A stretch of 64,000 nt of DNA, from contig CM042092.1 in the NCBI GenBank assembly GCA_023512835.1, positions 41,310,258-41,374,257 of the forward strand, in the 5' to 3' direction. Positions 10,777 through 21,393 of the stretch are shown here, piece by piece. The notes beneath the pieces are model-generated. The model had not been told where the DNA came from and did no database searches. It saw only the letters and a list, made by a program, of their open reading frames with translations. A program made the position numbers and the translations under genes. This DNA is from Taxillus chinensis. Its lineage: Eukaryota; Streptophyta; Magnoliopsida; Santalales; Loranthaceae. Positions within the stretch are counted from its first letter, which is position 1; every line of letters begins with the position of its first letter.

Positions 10777-11134
10777 TTGTCTTTCGGGAGCATCTCTGGA
10801 ATGAATTGCCTGGATCACTTGAAGTTAAAGATAAATCAAAGCAAGTGGATCCTTGATAGTGGATGCTCCGGACATATGACGGGTGACCAGACTCTACTTG
10901 TAGAAGTTAATGATAAACAAGGTCCATCCGTCTCATATGGCGACAACAAAGAAAGGTAAGACTGTCGGGTATGGCACTTTAACTAACGGTTGTGTATCAA
11001 TCACTAAAGTTGCACTAGTCGAAGGTTTAAAGCATAATTTGCTAAGTGTCGAGAAACTATGTGACAAAGGATTTACTTGTTTCCTTTTTGTCCAACACCT
11101 GTACAAGAAGAGAAAACTTATCCGGAGATGTTAA
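10777..11134 (+). pseudogene. pol: Copia aspartic protease (E4)
   Basis: WILDSGCSGHMTGDQTLL starts at 10846 and carries the D-S-G active-site triad. It is followed by SYGDNK and, after a frame change, GKTVGYGTLTNGCVSIT and VEGLKHNLLSVEKLCDKGF. This is the standard Copia protease leading to the pre-integrase domain. There are two frame changes within 350 bp (near 10945 and 11080). The protease would cleave the Gag-Pol polyprotein. Confidence 0.92.
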
Positions 11135-12160
11135 GTTATCCGGATCAAGAGATGGGGACATATACTCAGTGGTCTTAAGAAATAATTCTTCCGACCCTGT
11201 ATGTTTCCTCACGAAAGCAACAGATGAAGATAGTTGGTTATGGCACAAGCGATGCGCACATTTGAACTTTAAGACTTTGTCTAAATTAGCATCACTTGAT
11301 CTTGTCACCGGTCTACCCAAACTCAAGTTCTCCAGAGACACTCTCTGTCGAGAATGCCAACTTGGTAAACAGACCAAACACAGCTTTTAAGAGCAAAACA
11401 GCTTAACTCAATAATCGCTCCTCTCGCAACTTCTTCATATGGACCTATGTGGTCCTATATCTCTGTTTCATCACTAGTCAGGGCGAGATATACCCTTGTG
11501 GTTATCGATGATTTCACCAGATACACATGGGTGATGTTCCTGAAATCAAAGGATCAAACTTTTGAACATCTTGTAGATCTCTTCAACTCGGATAAGCAAC
11601 TAACAAGGACTGAGCATTAAATGCATCAGGAGTGATCATGGTACAGAATTTGATTTTTCCGAAATGAGATCATATTGTTCTGAACAGGGCATACGAAGAT
11701 GACTTTTCTGCGCCCCAACCCCACAACAAAATGGGGTAGCCGAGCGCAAGAATCGAACTTTAGTTGAAGCTGGTAGATCCATGTTAGCAGGGGCAATGCT
11801 TCCTCTCGCCTATGGGCTGAAGCTGTGTCCACCGCCTGCTATGTTCGAAAGCAAACTCTAATAAATAAATCTACCATGAAAACACCCTATGAGATGTGGA
11901 GAGGTCGAAAACCTTCAATTTCACATTTCAGAGCTTTCGGATGTACTTGCTATATACTGATCAATGGCAAAGAGACCCGGAATAAATTTGAACCAAAATC
12001 TGATGATGGGATTTTTGTCGGGTACTCACTTCATAGCAAGGCTTATCGGGTCTTCAATAGAAAACTTTTTAAAGTTGAAGAATCTATCCATGTAACCTTT
12101 GATGAAGCTAATCTCGATTGGTCAAAAGTCGGTCCTTCAAATTCTAATCTGCAGGTCATA
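11135..12160 (+). pseudogene. pol: Copia integrase (E4)
   Basis: An HHCC zinc domain is readable at 11235-11370 (WLWHKRCAHLNFKTLSKLAS ... CRECQLGKQ). The catalytic core follows in broken frames: MDLCGPI (first Asp, about 11437), IRSDHG (second Asp, about 11630) and NGVAERKNRTLVEAG (Glu, about 11740). The SIRE-type C-terminal part is in the frame 11825-12439 (MKTPYEMWRGRKPSISHFRA, FGCTCYILINGKE, GIFVGYSLHSKAYRVFNR). At least three frameshifts or stops lie between 11390 and 11830. The enzyme would join cDNA ends to chromosomal DNA and make the 5-bp duplication seen. Confidence 0.93.
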
Positions 12161-12289
12161 AACAGAAACGTCGATTACTCAAAGTTTATGAATATTCCTG
12201 CTACACATCCTGACTGGTATCCTGACCAACCACGTGGCATCCGCGAAACACAACGGAATTTTATGGATGATGCTACGGATGACTCAGAC

Positions 12290-12379
12290 TCCGGACTACC
12301 ACTTAGCTCCGGACTACCACTTAGCTCCGGACTACCACTTAGCTCCGGACTACCACTTAGCTCCGGACTACCACTTAGC
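12290..12379 (+). repeat. 18-bp in-frame tandem repeat in the integrase-RT linker (E4)
   Basis: Five perfect copies of TCCGGACTACCACTTAGC encode SGLPLS in the open frame, followed by a partial sixth. The repeat lies in the variable linker between integrase and RT and keeps the frame, so it could be tolerated as a flexible insert. Confidence 0.97.
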
Positions 12380-12439
12380 TCCGGACAAACTCCTGCAGAT
12401 ACACAAAATTCGGAGCACCTTCAAGTCCGTCCGGACTAG

Positions 12440-13581
12440 TTAACACCGAAAGAAACAGTGTTGAAGAACCAATCAGTTCATCCGTACCTCTAAATACGGA
12501 AACATCTACTCCGGACGAAGCCCAACCAGTTGATACAACTGAACCACCCAATCTGGAAGAGCTTCAAATTGTTCAAGGACAACCAACACACGCACGTAAT
12601 TATAGATGGACTCGAAACCATCCCTCGGATCAAGTGATTGGTGATCCTACTGTTGGTGTAAGAACAAGAGCAGCCACCTCAAACATGAGTCTTCACTCAT
12701 GCTTTCTATCTCAAATAGAACCAAAGGTGGTAGATGAAGCTCTTCAGGATTCAAACTGGATAGAAGCCATGCAAGAAGAATCGAATCAATTTAAGAGAAA
12801 TAATGTGTGGACCTTAGTACCAAGGCCTAAGTCTCGGCAAGTCATTGGCGTTAAATGGGTGTTCCGGAACAAACTTGATACGGATGGAATAGTAATCCGA
12901 ACAAAGCCAGGACTGGTAGCCAAAGGATATCGTCAAGAAGAGGGAATAGATTATGATGAAACCTTTGCTCCGGTCGCAAGACTTGAGGCAATCCGAATGT
13001 TTTTGGCGTATGCTTCATATGAAAACTTCATAGTTTATCAAATGGACGTCAAGAGCGCATTCCTGAATGGAGACCTTCAAGAGGAGGTGTATGTTGAACA
13101 ACCTCCCGGCTTCATTGAACCTAAGGCAGGACATCTTGTCTACAAACTTCAGAAAGCTCTATATGGTTTGAAGCAAGCTCCCAGAGCCTGGTACGACACA
13201 CCGTCGAATTCCTACTTGCTCATAACTTCCAAAAAGGGAAGATAGATACCACCCTATTTCTACGACAAGAGAAAGGACACACTCGATCGTACAAATATAC
13301 GTGGACGATATCATTTTCGGATCAACAAATCCGAAGCTTTGTGAAGAGTTTGCTAAGTTGATGACAGGCAAGTTTGAAATGAGCATGATGGGAGAACTGT
13401 CCTACTTCCTTGGAATTGAAGTCAAACAATTAAAGGAAGGAATCTTTATCAATCAGGCTAAGTACACTCGCGATCTTATTAAGAAGTTTGGTATGGAAGG
13501 TTCATCTCCCGTTAAAACTCCAATGCCTGTCAGTGCCAAGTTAGATCCAGGATATGGACGGCATATCAGGAAATGTGACTG
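12440..13581 (+). pseudogene. pol: Copia reverse transcriptase (E4)
   Basis: The frame 12634-13245 runs from [20 protein letters not shown] through [37 protein letters not shown] and [20 protein letters not shown] to [13 protein letters not shown]. After a frame change the active-site motif YVDD is at 13298-13309, followed by the thumb (MMGELSYFLGIEVKQLKEGI). Catalytic Asp residues (MDVKSAF and YVDD) are present. The frame change near 13284 coincides with a CTG-like site read as CG. A conserved Leu codon in the same stretch reads Pro. Confidence 0.96.
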
Positions 13582-14243
13582 ACTACAGAGGGATGATCGG
13601 ATCCTTGCTCTATCTTACAAGAAGTCGCCCAGACATTATGTTTGCAACTTGCATTTGTGCACGATATCAGCGAATCCCAAGGAGTCACATATGCTTCATG
13701 TAAAACGGATCTTAAGGTATCTCAAAGGGACGATGAATTTGGGACTCTGGTACCCAAAGGAGTCCAACTTCACCTTATCAGGGTACTCGATGCCGACTTC
13801 ACTGGATGTCGCATCGACAGGAAAAGCACAAGCGGTACGTGTCGGTTTCTTGGAAATAGATTGATCTCATGGTTCAGGAAGAAGCGAATTCCGTATCAAC
13901 CTCTACTCTTGAGGCGGAATATATCGTCATTGGAAGTTGTCGCAAGACGCTACTTTGGATGCAAAGTCAACTTACCGACTATGGATTCAACATGTCCTCT
14001 ATTCCACTTTACCGTGACAACACTAGTGCAATTGCCATCAGCAACAATCCTGTCATGCATCCTAAGACGAAGCACATTGAGGTCAGGTATCACTTCATAC
14101 GCGATCATGTTCTTAAAAAGCATATTTCACTGGAACATGTTGCCACCGAAGATCAATTAGCAGACATATTTACAAAGCCCCTCCCCGATGCGAGGTTTTC
14201 TGAACTACTCTTCCAACTAGGTATGCTCGACTTCTCTGCATAG
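13582..14243 (+). pseudogene. pol: Copia RNase H (E4)
   Basis: The last pol domain degrades RNA in RNA-DNA hybrids. Pieces appear in three frames: HMLHVKRILRYLKGTMNLGL, IDRKSTSGTCRFLGN, and a longer frame, 13869-14243, with TLEAEYIVIGSCRKTLLWMQ, YRDNTSAIAISNNPVMHPKT, KHIEVRYHFIRDHV and DQLADIFTKPLPDARF, ending at a natural-looking stop after GMLDFSA. Frame changes at about 13798 and 13885 fall where CG replaces an expected C-N-G trinucleotide. Confidence 0.95.
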
Positions 14244-15913
14244 TTTCTCATTTAAATTTCACAACAAGATATTCTCTCACAAACCATGCATTGTATGTTT
14301 ACTTGAAAGTAGTAGAAACTCACTGACCGCATTGCTGATCATACTTACCGACTCTACGGTTCCATGTTTCGATGTTAATCTCAACCTCATATTGGGAGGA
14401 TGCTTGCGTTTCCCGATGAAGTCGTTTAAAGCTAACATAATTACAGTTTATATGATTTACCTCGATCGGATTCATGATCTTCATATCCATTAATCACCAC
14501 ATGATCAAAGCATGTTCATTTAGATTACTCCATTAACGTGCATAGTTGAAGGAGTGAAATGGGCTAGCTTGGAATGCCTGGTGGATGAATACACAAACGC
14601 ATTCGATCAACCGAAGTATAGTCTTCTAATAAGATAGACGGTGCTGAACTACAAATTGGAACGGTCAACCGAGAGGATTGCACAATCTACGGGGAGAAAA
14701 TGCTTTATATTTTATTCAGGAATACCCCCCGTATATGTCTCATGACCTTTTTCCTTGACTTGTCTATCCGAGGGGGAGCTTTTCTTTGAGAGGATTAAAT
14801 GATCTACGGGGGAGCAGTAATGAACCCCTAATATGTCTCGGATTCTCCCTTCTCTACGCTATTACTTCCGGATCTGACTGGACATGCTTGTTTTAAATCG
14901 GAAAAGTGGCATGTGTGGATGTATGTTCATCCTTCAACCATGCATTTTAATCGATTAATCATCTCGCATTCTTTTGACATGTGTTCACCTTTTCATCTCA
15001 CACTCATGAATCCTAATGAAGCCAAATCATTTGACCTTTAATTAATCTTAGCTACGCTGTTCAAAGACGGTTTCGCTATGTTGACCTGTATGAACCTGTG
15101 TATTGCTATCCGACATATGCCCTGACTCAAGAATATTGATCAAGTTCACATTGCGTATGTCTACTACATTCTTAGCCATGCATGAGTTCTGTTTCTTATT
15201 AGTTCGGATTCTGTTGTTTTTCATTGATTATCTTCTCTAATCCATACTAATCTTTGCCTGTTAAGCTTTTGTATTTTCGAGATATTTTTATTTAGCTACA
15301 GGTTCAGATTTTCTTTGCAACTGTATTGATAAATCCAGTCCATAGTCTCGGATTTGAAGTGTTGTGGTACTTCTCTTCTCTTCGACTTATTGACTGCAAA
15401 GGAATCTACTCTACATTCTCACCAAACTCTGTTTACGACGGACAAGGTCTATTATTCATCCGGATACTCTTTCACGAATATTATTAACTCCGGATGAGTG
15501 TCGGCTCTTTCCTCCGGACTCCTGACCTTGTTCAATTGTGACATTCCACGTATACTCATATGTCGCATGCTTTTGAGGAGGAATAATGATGATTCATTAA
15601 ATGCCTATCTCGGGTTGCACACACACTTCTCTGGATGGCAACCAGTTGTCATCGCTACTTGGTCATGCGGTCTCCACGACATCGTTTTATTCGGGGACGC
15701 CTCGATATCCAGACAAATGACATCAGCATGTCGCGCGGGTCCCCACCTCACTCCCACATTCCTAGACCCGCTGACATTTGCGGACTTGGTCTTATATGTT
15801 CGGATCATTCCTGCGAAGCACGAGTATTGCTTATTTCAAATCCCTAACCCTCTCGTTGCTCCTTCTACTGTCAAGACCTCACCTTTCCTCTTTTCCTTCC
15901 CATCAAATCTGCA
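14244..15913 (+). other. E4 pol-ORF3 spacer
   Basis: This is 1.67 kb of apparently non-coding sequence between the RNase H stop and ORF3. Purine-rich tracts such as CCGAGGGGGAGC (about 14768) and CTACGGGGGAGC (about 14806) resemble polypurine tracts; Sireviruses are known to carry extra PPT-like motifs here. The small open frame 15498-15944 shows no recognisable domain. Nothing else is seen. Confidence 0.6.
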
Positions 15914-18217
15914 ATGGCACCCGAATCTTTCTTTCCGGCGTTAATCCTGGCCATCTAGTTGATTGGAATGTTGTTTCTAATCCTCCTGGATTGGTTTCAC
16001 CATCTTCGCCCTCTTCTTGAAGCCTCGCACATCCTCAACCTGGTCTCCAATCCCATCGATCTTTTTATCGATGACATTCTTGAGTATTACCAACGGATTC
16101 GCCGCTTCTACCGATTCCATAACCTCTCATGTCCGCGGCGAATCCATCATCATCACTCCGGCTGTTCTCCGCGCCGCTCTTCACCTTCCTCTTGGTGAAC
16201 CACGGCGTCCGGATGCCGAACCGATGGCGGCTTCTATGGGGTGCACATCCAAAGGGAAGGAATACAAGGTGAAATCCTTCCAGGGTCGCTATCGATGTAT
16301 GGCGACTATTCTAAGTCGATGCCTACTGGCTCGCACATCAGCCCTGGACTCGGTTCCGTACGATCTTCTACTTGGCCATGTACGGCGTTTTTGAAGGTCT
16401 TCCGATGGATTGGGGGATGTTCTTATTTCGTTTGCTGCGCAATGGTCCCAAAAACCATTCCTATGGGCGCATCCTCGCATTGTCTTCCGGCATCTTCGTC
16501 CGGACCATTTCGCCCAAGTTGATGCTGTCTCGTTTCCCTCGGCTCTTTATCTTCGTCACCTTACGCCGGACGGAAACATGACCGCTCGCCGACCCACGGT
16601 AGCTCTTCGCGCGCTCCCGCCTCGGAACAACAAGGCAGCCTGGTGGTGACCCCTCCGACGGCCAAGCCCCCGAGGTCGGTTCGGACATCGATCCTCCCGG
16701 ATTCGGTCCGTAGCTGCGCCCTCCCACTCACGGGCCTCCCAGCCAAGCGTCCGTGCTGAACCGTCCGAGGTTGCGGGGCCCTCTCGGCGCGGTGCGTCGA
16801 GAGCCGTTTCCTCGGCCCCTCTGGCCGATGTCCCCACTCCCTCCACATCCGCTATAGCCGCCGCGGTTGATACCGTTGTTGCCGCCGCCACCGCTGATGT
16901 CCCGGCCGCTTCTCCTGAAGCCCCCTTGCCTCCTCTCCCTCAACCCCGAGATTACCTTGACCATCTCTCCGCCGTCACCTTAACGGACCTCCGGCTCCGT
17001 TTCAGCCTAGCCCACACCTCCTCCATTCCTGACAACGATCTCCGGGTGTTTTACACACGCAATACCCAATCCCCCGGAGACTATGATCATCCGGAATCCG
17101 GACCACGGCTTTCTTACGCCGGCCGCCATTCCCGATGTGTCGTTCCCTACACCCTCAGGCCCAGTCCCTGCTACCCGACGTCCTTCTCCTGCTAAGGCTG
17201 GGCCCTCTTCTCCTGCCGCCGCGATTCCCGTAGTTGACTTGTCTGGTCAAAGCGGGTCTCTTGCTCCGGATGCCTCCAATGCTCCGGATGCCTCCGAAGC
17301 TCCGGATGCCTCTGATGCTCCGGATGCTCCTGCTGCTGCTGCTACTCCTGCGGACTCCTCTGCCCACCGCACTCCTGCTCCTTGTTCTTGCGGGGGAGTC
17401 CTCCAAAGCTCCTGGAGCTAGCCCTTGGGCGTGCCTCTTTGGCACGGTCCACTCCGATGCTGTGCTTTCCGCTCGCTGGACCGCCATGCTCACGCTCAAA
17501 GCGCCCAAATTTCCGCCATCGCCGCCAAAGTTGATGCCCTCGGCGCCCAACTACTCTCCGCCCTCACTGACTCCTCCACTTCCATTGAGCAGAAAATGGA
17601 TCTTGTCGCCACCTCCGTTCATTCACTATCTACTTCCTTCGCGGATCTGGCGCATACGATGGCTCGTCCTCCCGTTGCTTCCCGGCGATCCGCCAAACCG
17701 GGGGGAGAAAGTGTCATCCGATCCGTCTACTCCTTCCGCCCCACAACCATCTTCCCGGACCGAGAAGCGGCCCGCCACTTCAGTGCTTCAGGGAGTTCAA
17801 ATTCCCAAACGAAGCCGCTTCTCTCAACCTAGCTCCTCTACCGCACCTCCAGCTCCTCCTCCATCCTCTTCATCCGCAGCTGGTACCTTCCTCCCATCCT
17901 ATGCGGAGTTTGACCCGTCCGATGCGGATGGAAGCTTGCGCAAGGCAATGAAGGCCTATCTTGCGTCGTCTGTCGAGAGAAGATGTCTTTCTGAAATGTA
18001 TCCTTTCTCTCCGTCCGACATTCAGACTCTTTGTTCGGAGAAAGGACTCTTTACTACGGAAGACATTGATAACTTCTCGAGAGTCGCTAAAATGGAGATG
18101 AGGTCGTTTCCATCTCTTTACGAAGATGGGCACTTGTTTGAAGTTCTGCCATGTTGGAATGAGGGCTATCTTCCCAGGGTGGAGTTAATTCAGACTTACA
18201 TCGACAGGAACTGCTGA
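15914..18217 (+). pseudogene. ORF3 (env-like position), plant-transposon-type domain (E4)
   Basis: ATG at 15914 opens MAPESFFPALILAI. After stops and frame changes the N-terminal part shows NPIDLFIDDILEYYQRIRRF, then TDSITSHVRGESIIITPAVL followed by RAALHLPLGE, then YDLLLGHVRRF and MDWGMFLFRLLRNGPKNHSY. The TxxVRGxxIxITPxxLxxALxLPxG pattern resembles plant transposon/ATHILA ORF1-type domains and matches ORF3 of E5. The middle is Pro/Ala/Ser-rich with an APDAS repeat (about 17265-17330), then a helical stretch with AAKVDALGAQLLSALTDSS. The C-terminal frame 17834-18217 (SLRKAMKAYLASSVERRCLS ...) is unlike E5. SIRE1 carries a so-called env-like ORF at this place. I see no convincing signal peptide, and the function is unknown. 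Confidence 0.65.
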
Positions 18218-18811
18218 AGATAGCAAGCCATGGAAAACTCTCTCAACCATCCTCATTCCGTACCGGATCATGTCGCCACACTTCATGATGGTCTGTCTTC
18301 ATGATTCAATCCAAGCGAGATGATTCTCATTGATTCTCATCAGATTGTGGAGCACTTCGTTAGGAAGAATCAATGGGAACCTCTGTGTCTCAGACTAACT
18401 GAAGCCGTGAAGAAAGCCGGACTATATGAAAAGTTGGGTATCACACCCCTGCGCTCTACTGAGAAACTCAAGGCGACATTCCGGGGCAAGAAGCAAGTGC
18501 CACAACAGTCGGATGGAGATAGCATGGAGCCTTTGTTTGTCATTTCATTAAATCGTTCTTAACTCGTGGACAAACATTGGAGCCAACACTCCACCTTTAC
18601 GATGCAGCAGACAATGGAGCTAAGAGAGAAGGCAACTATGATCTTCAAGTATAGTAAGCCTTATGTACCTTAGTGAAAAATCTGTATTAAGGCTGATTTG
18701 TATTTAGTTGCTGATCAATGAAATTGGTTGTGTTGTGTATTCTGTTTTTTTTATGATATTCGTTTGCATCGCTTACCAGATCAGATTACAAAGGGTTTAG
18801 GCATATCCATA
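18218..18811 (+). other. E4 ORF3-to-PPT region with a small ORF
   Basis: An open frame at 18320-18562 (80 codons, MILIDSHQIVEHFVRKNQWE ...) has a protein-like composition with several charged helices, but I do not recognise it. It may be the frame-shifted C-terminus of ORF3. From 18565 to 18811 no coding sequence is seen. Confidence 0.4.
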
Positions 18812-18823
18812 ATTGGGGGAGAT
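18812..18823 (+). other. E4 polypurine tract
   Basis: ATTGGGGGAGAT abuts the 3' LTR start (TGTTGGATC at 18824). This is the expected plus-strand primer site. Confidence 0.88.
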
Positions 18824-20161
18824 TGTTGGATCAAACCCAGAATTTGGATAATGACGTTAAAGCCTTATGTAATTTGATCTGAGATCCTTCGTGTTTATTT
18901 GATCATTGCAGAAGGTATGTCTCTAATCCAAAGATGCACTCGTGAGAGCAAAGCTAAGGACAGGATACATAATCCTGATCCGGACAAGAGTTAGTGTCAT
19001 CAAATACTTGGTAAATAACCAAGTAACGATAAGTGCGGAGTAAGGATAAGTGCAGAGTAAGGACGATAAGTGCGGAGTAAGGAAAATAAGTACGGAGTAA
19101 GGAAAATAGATGCGGAGTAAGGAATCCGGACTTATTACTCGCACGGAGTAAGGAACTTACATACGGAGTAAGGAACTTACATACGGAGTAAGGAACTTAC
19201 ACACGGAGTAAGGAACTTACACACGGAGTAAGGAACTTACACACGGAGTAAGGAACTTACACACGGAGTAAGGAACTTACATACGGAGTAAGGAACTTAC
19301 ACACGGAGTAAGGAACTTACATACGGAGTAAGGAACTTACATACGGAGTAAGGAACTTACACACGGAGTAAGGAACTTACACACGGAGTAAGGAACTTAC
19401 ATACGGAGTAAGGAACTTACATACGGAGTAAGGAACTTACATGCGGAGTAAGGAAGCGCTGACACGGACTAAGGATTCTAGTACTGAATAGATACGGAGT
19501 AAGCAACCACTGACACGGAGTAAGGTTCCGAGCTTCATTAACTACGGAGTAAGGAAAATTACACCGGACCAAGAAGACACTCGCTCCAATGAAACCGCAT
19601 TTAAAGTTATCGGCTCGTGCTGTCCCGATGTAAGACGAATGCATTTAGAACAAGAAGAATCTTACACGTGGATCATCCGGATATGTGGACACAACCTTAA
19701 TTGTATCTCGGAACTCACAAAGACACTTATACTCTTCAAATCCAAGATCTTGAGCTCCACAATCCGCAGCAGACAAGGCAGATAGATTACCGAGGGATAG
19801 TTAGTGCGGAACGCATTCCGGAACTTCAAGTTCCAAGGTTGTCTCTTAGGAATGTTTTGTATAAATATTTATACTTATACTTCATGTAAAATAATGTGAG
19901 CTAGAGCGAAGAAGTGCAAAAATATAGAAAAGGCACTTGGCTAGTGTGTGAATTCAAAGTTGTAAACAGAGTGTAAGAGAGTGTTTGCTTCTATTTTGTT
20001 GTAATCACTTTGTGATAATAAAACAAAATACTTCCACTATCTGGTTATCTTCCAGTGATATTATCACTTAAACTAGATAAGTCTTTGTGTCTTGAGAGAA
20101 AAGAAAGAGTTCAAATAAGAGCCTATTCACCCCCCCCCCTTTAGGCTCCAAGGGACCATCA
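18824..20161 (+). repeat. E4 3' LTR
   Basis: It has the same length as the 5' LTR and is nearly identical to it. Differences seen by eye include CAG versus CG (19967 versus 8220), CCG versus CTG (19459 and 19484 regions), CGG versus CAG (19051 region) and the length of the C tract near 20130-20140. It ends GGGACCATCA at 20161, followed by the CCATT duplication. Confidence 0.97.
19143..19456 (+). repeat. 20-bp tandem array in E4 3' LTR
   Basis: Same ACGGAGTAAGGAACTTACAY array as at 7397-7710, with the same copy number and the same order of C/T variants by eye. The array is as long in both LTRs, so no gain or loss of units has followed insertion. Confidence 0.95.
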
Positions 20162-20166
20162 CCATT

Positions 20167-20704
20167 AACAAGGCGTGTTTTAGATAAATTCAAACTTTTC
20201 TTTTTTAGATTTAAGTTTTAAACTTAGAATAAATCATAGGATCTCCTTTAGAGGTTTATGATTAAATTGGATTTAATTTTTTAAAGGATGTAGAAATAAA
20301 AATTGGACAAATCAAATCATTAGGACTTCTTTTAGATGCTTAGGGTAAATTGGATTTAACGTCCCTTCAACAAATAACTTAGGAACATAAAAGGGGGAGA
20401 CCTTTAGACTATATACAAATTCAACATCACTTTGAAATTAGTCCAACAGTTAAAACAAGTTAAGAAACCTTCAAACTCCTAGGATAGGTACCGAAAGGGC
20501 GTCATGGGGGTGTTAGCCCTTCCCCATGCGTAACCAACTCCCAAGCCTATCCCCAACACCATAGATAATTTCCTTTTAGGTGACCGACCGCACCCCAAAA
20601 ACAGTTGGTGGCGACTCCGTATTTTTCATCACCATTCGGATGAAGGTTGGGGGGAACTGTACCCCAAAAGCGGTATCTCTCCCGGATGAAATCCGGTGAT
20701 GACA
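20167..20704 (+). repeat. E3 5' LTR, second part
   Basis: It continues the E3 LTR after E4 and is collinear with about 35616-36154 of the 3' LTR (shared GCGTGTTTTAGATAAATTC start and CCGGATGAAATCC...GATGACA end). It holds the conserved block AGGATAGGTACCGAAAGGGC, followed by C-rich sequence near the LTR end. Confidence 0.95.
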
Positions 20705-20706
20705 AC

Positions 20707-20725
20707 TGGCGACTTCATTGGGGAC
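20707..20725 (+). other. E3 primer-binding site
   Basis: TGGCGACTTCATTGGGGAC begins two bases after the LTR end. It has the TGGCGAC...GGGGAC form of Ogre/Tat primer sites; Ogre elements are reported to use tRNA-Arg, which I have not verified here. It differs from the initiator-Met sites of E2, E4, E5 and E6. Confidence 0.85.
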
Positions 20726-21281
20726 ACTTAGAGAGTTAGGCCTAGGATTAGGATTAGGAGGTTTGTTATTATTTTTATTCTTTTATTCTTTTATTATTTA
20801 TTTATTTAATTAATTAATTGATTTATTTACTGCGTTTACTACGCTGTTGTATGATAGTTTTGATTTACGCGCTTTAATGCCATGATAGTCGTGTTTTACC
20901 GCTTTCCCTAAATCGTCGCATTCATGCATAAACCTTCTACCCGGGTTTCTATCACAGTTTAGGTTAGCGAGGTTTATTAGGGTGCCCCGAGCGTTGGTCA
21001 TTATCCGCGAAGGGACCCCGGACTCCTCACTCAAGCTTGAGGTCCTTTTAAGGCACGTCCTTTTAAGGCCCCCCTCCTGGTAAATCCCATGGTATAGGAG
21101 CCCTCTAGAGAGGAAGCTTGGGGACCAACGAATAAGATAGGGTGAGAAATCATGGCCCATTAGGGGCACACTGACCCACATGTTGTATGATTAAGCATGC
21201 CATGCTAACCTTGGTTTTGCAGGGTAGTTGCATTAAGACATCCCTTGTTTGTTTAAAATGTCAATATTTGTTTATTTGTCT

Positions 21282-21338
<57 letters not shown>

Positions 21339-21393
21339 CTTTTTGCTCTCCGAACGTTTCCATATTGCATATCACGTCATTCATATAGGGTGC
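20726..21393 (+). other. E3 5' untranslated leader with (TA)n
   Basis: The leader between PBS and ORF1 is non-coding. It contains T/A-rich stretches (20760-20830) and a TA dinucleotide microsatellite at about 21286-21337, just upstream of ORF1. The ORF running through the TA tract gives an IYIY peptide and is not real coding. Confidence 0.8.

Larger units (their letters stand above)
7079..20161 (+). mobile_element. E4: SIRE-type Copia with ORF3, nested in E3 5' LTR
   Basis: Two 1,338-bp LTRs (TGTTGGATC...GGGACCATCA) flank about 10.4 kb. The target-site duplication CCATT (7074-7078 and 20162-20166) lies inside the E3 LTR. The order gag, protease, integrase, RT, RNase H is Copia-type. The FLSQIEPK linker, initiator-Met PBS, long gag with zinc knuckle and an extra ORF3 before the 3' LTR place it in the SIRE/Maximus lineage. 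The LTRs differ at only about a dozen places by eye, so this is probably a young insertion, yet its ORFs are split by many frameshifts. Confidence 0.97.

Noticed and set aside
16461..17550. Long minus-strand ORFs within E4 ORF3
   Set aside because: GC-rich codon composition of ORF3 leaves the antisense strand open; the sequences are Arg/Gly-rich and unlike any family.
20740..20762. Telomere-like GGATTAGGATTAGG
   Set aside because: Only two units in the E3 leader, and not the plant telomere repeat in register; coincidental.
21187..21393. N-terminal extension of the Ogre ORF1 frame
   Set aside because: The frame runs through a TA microsatellite giving an IYIY peptide; the ATG at 21394 is the more credible start.
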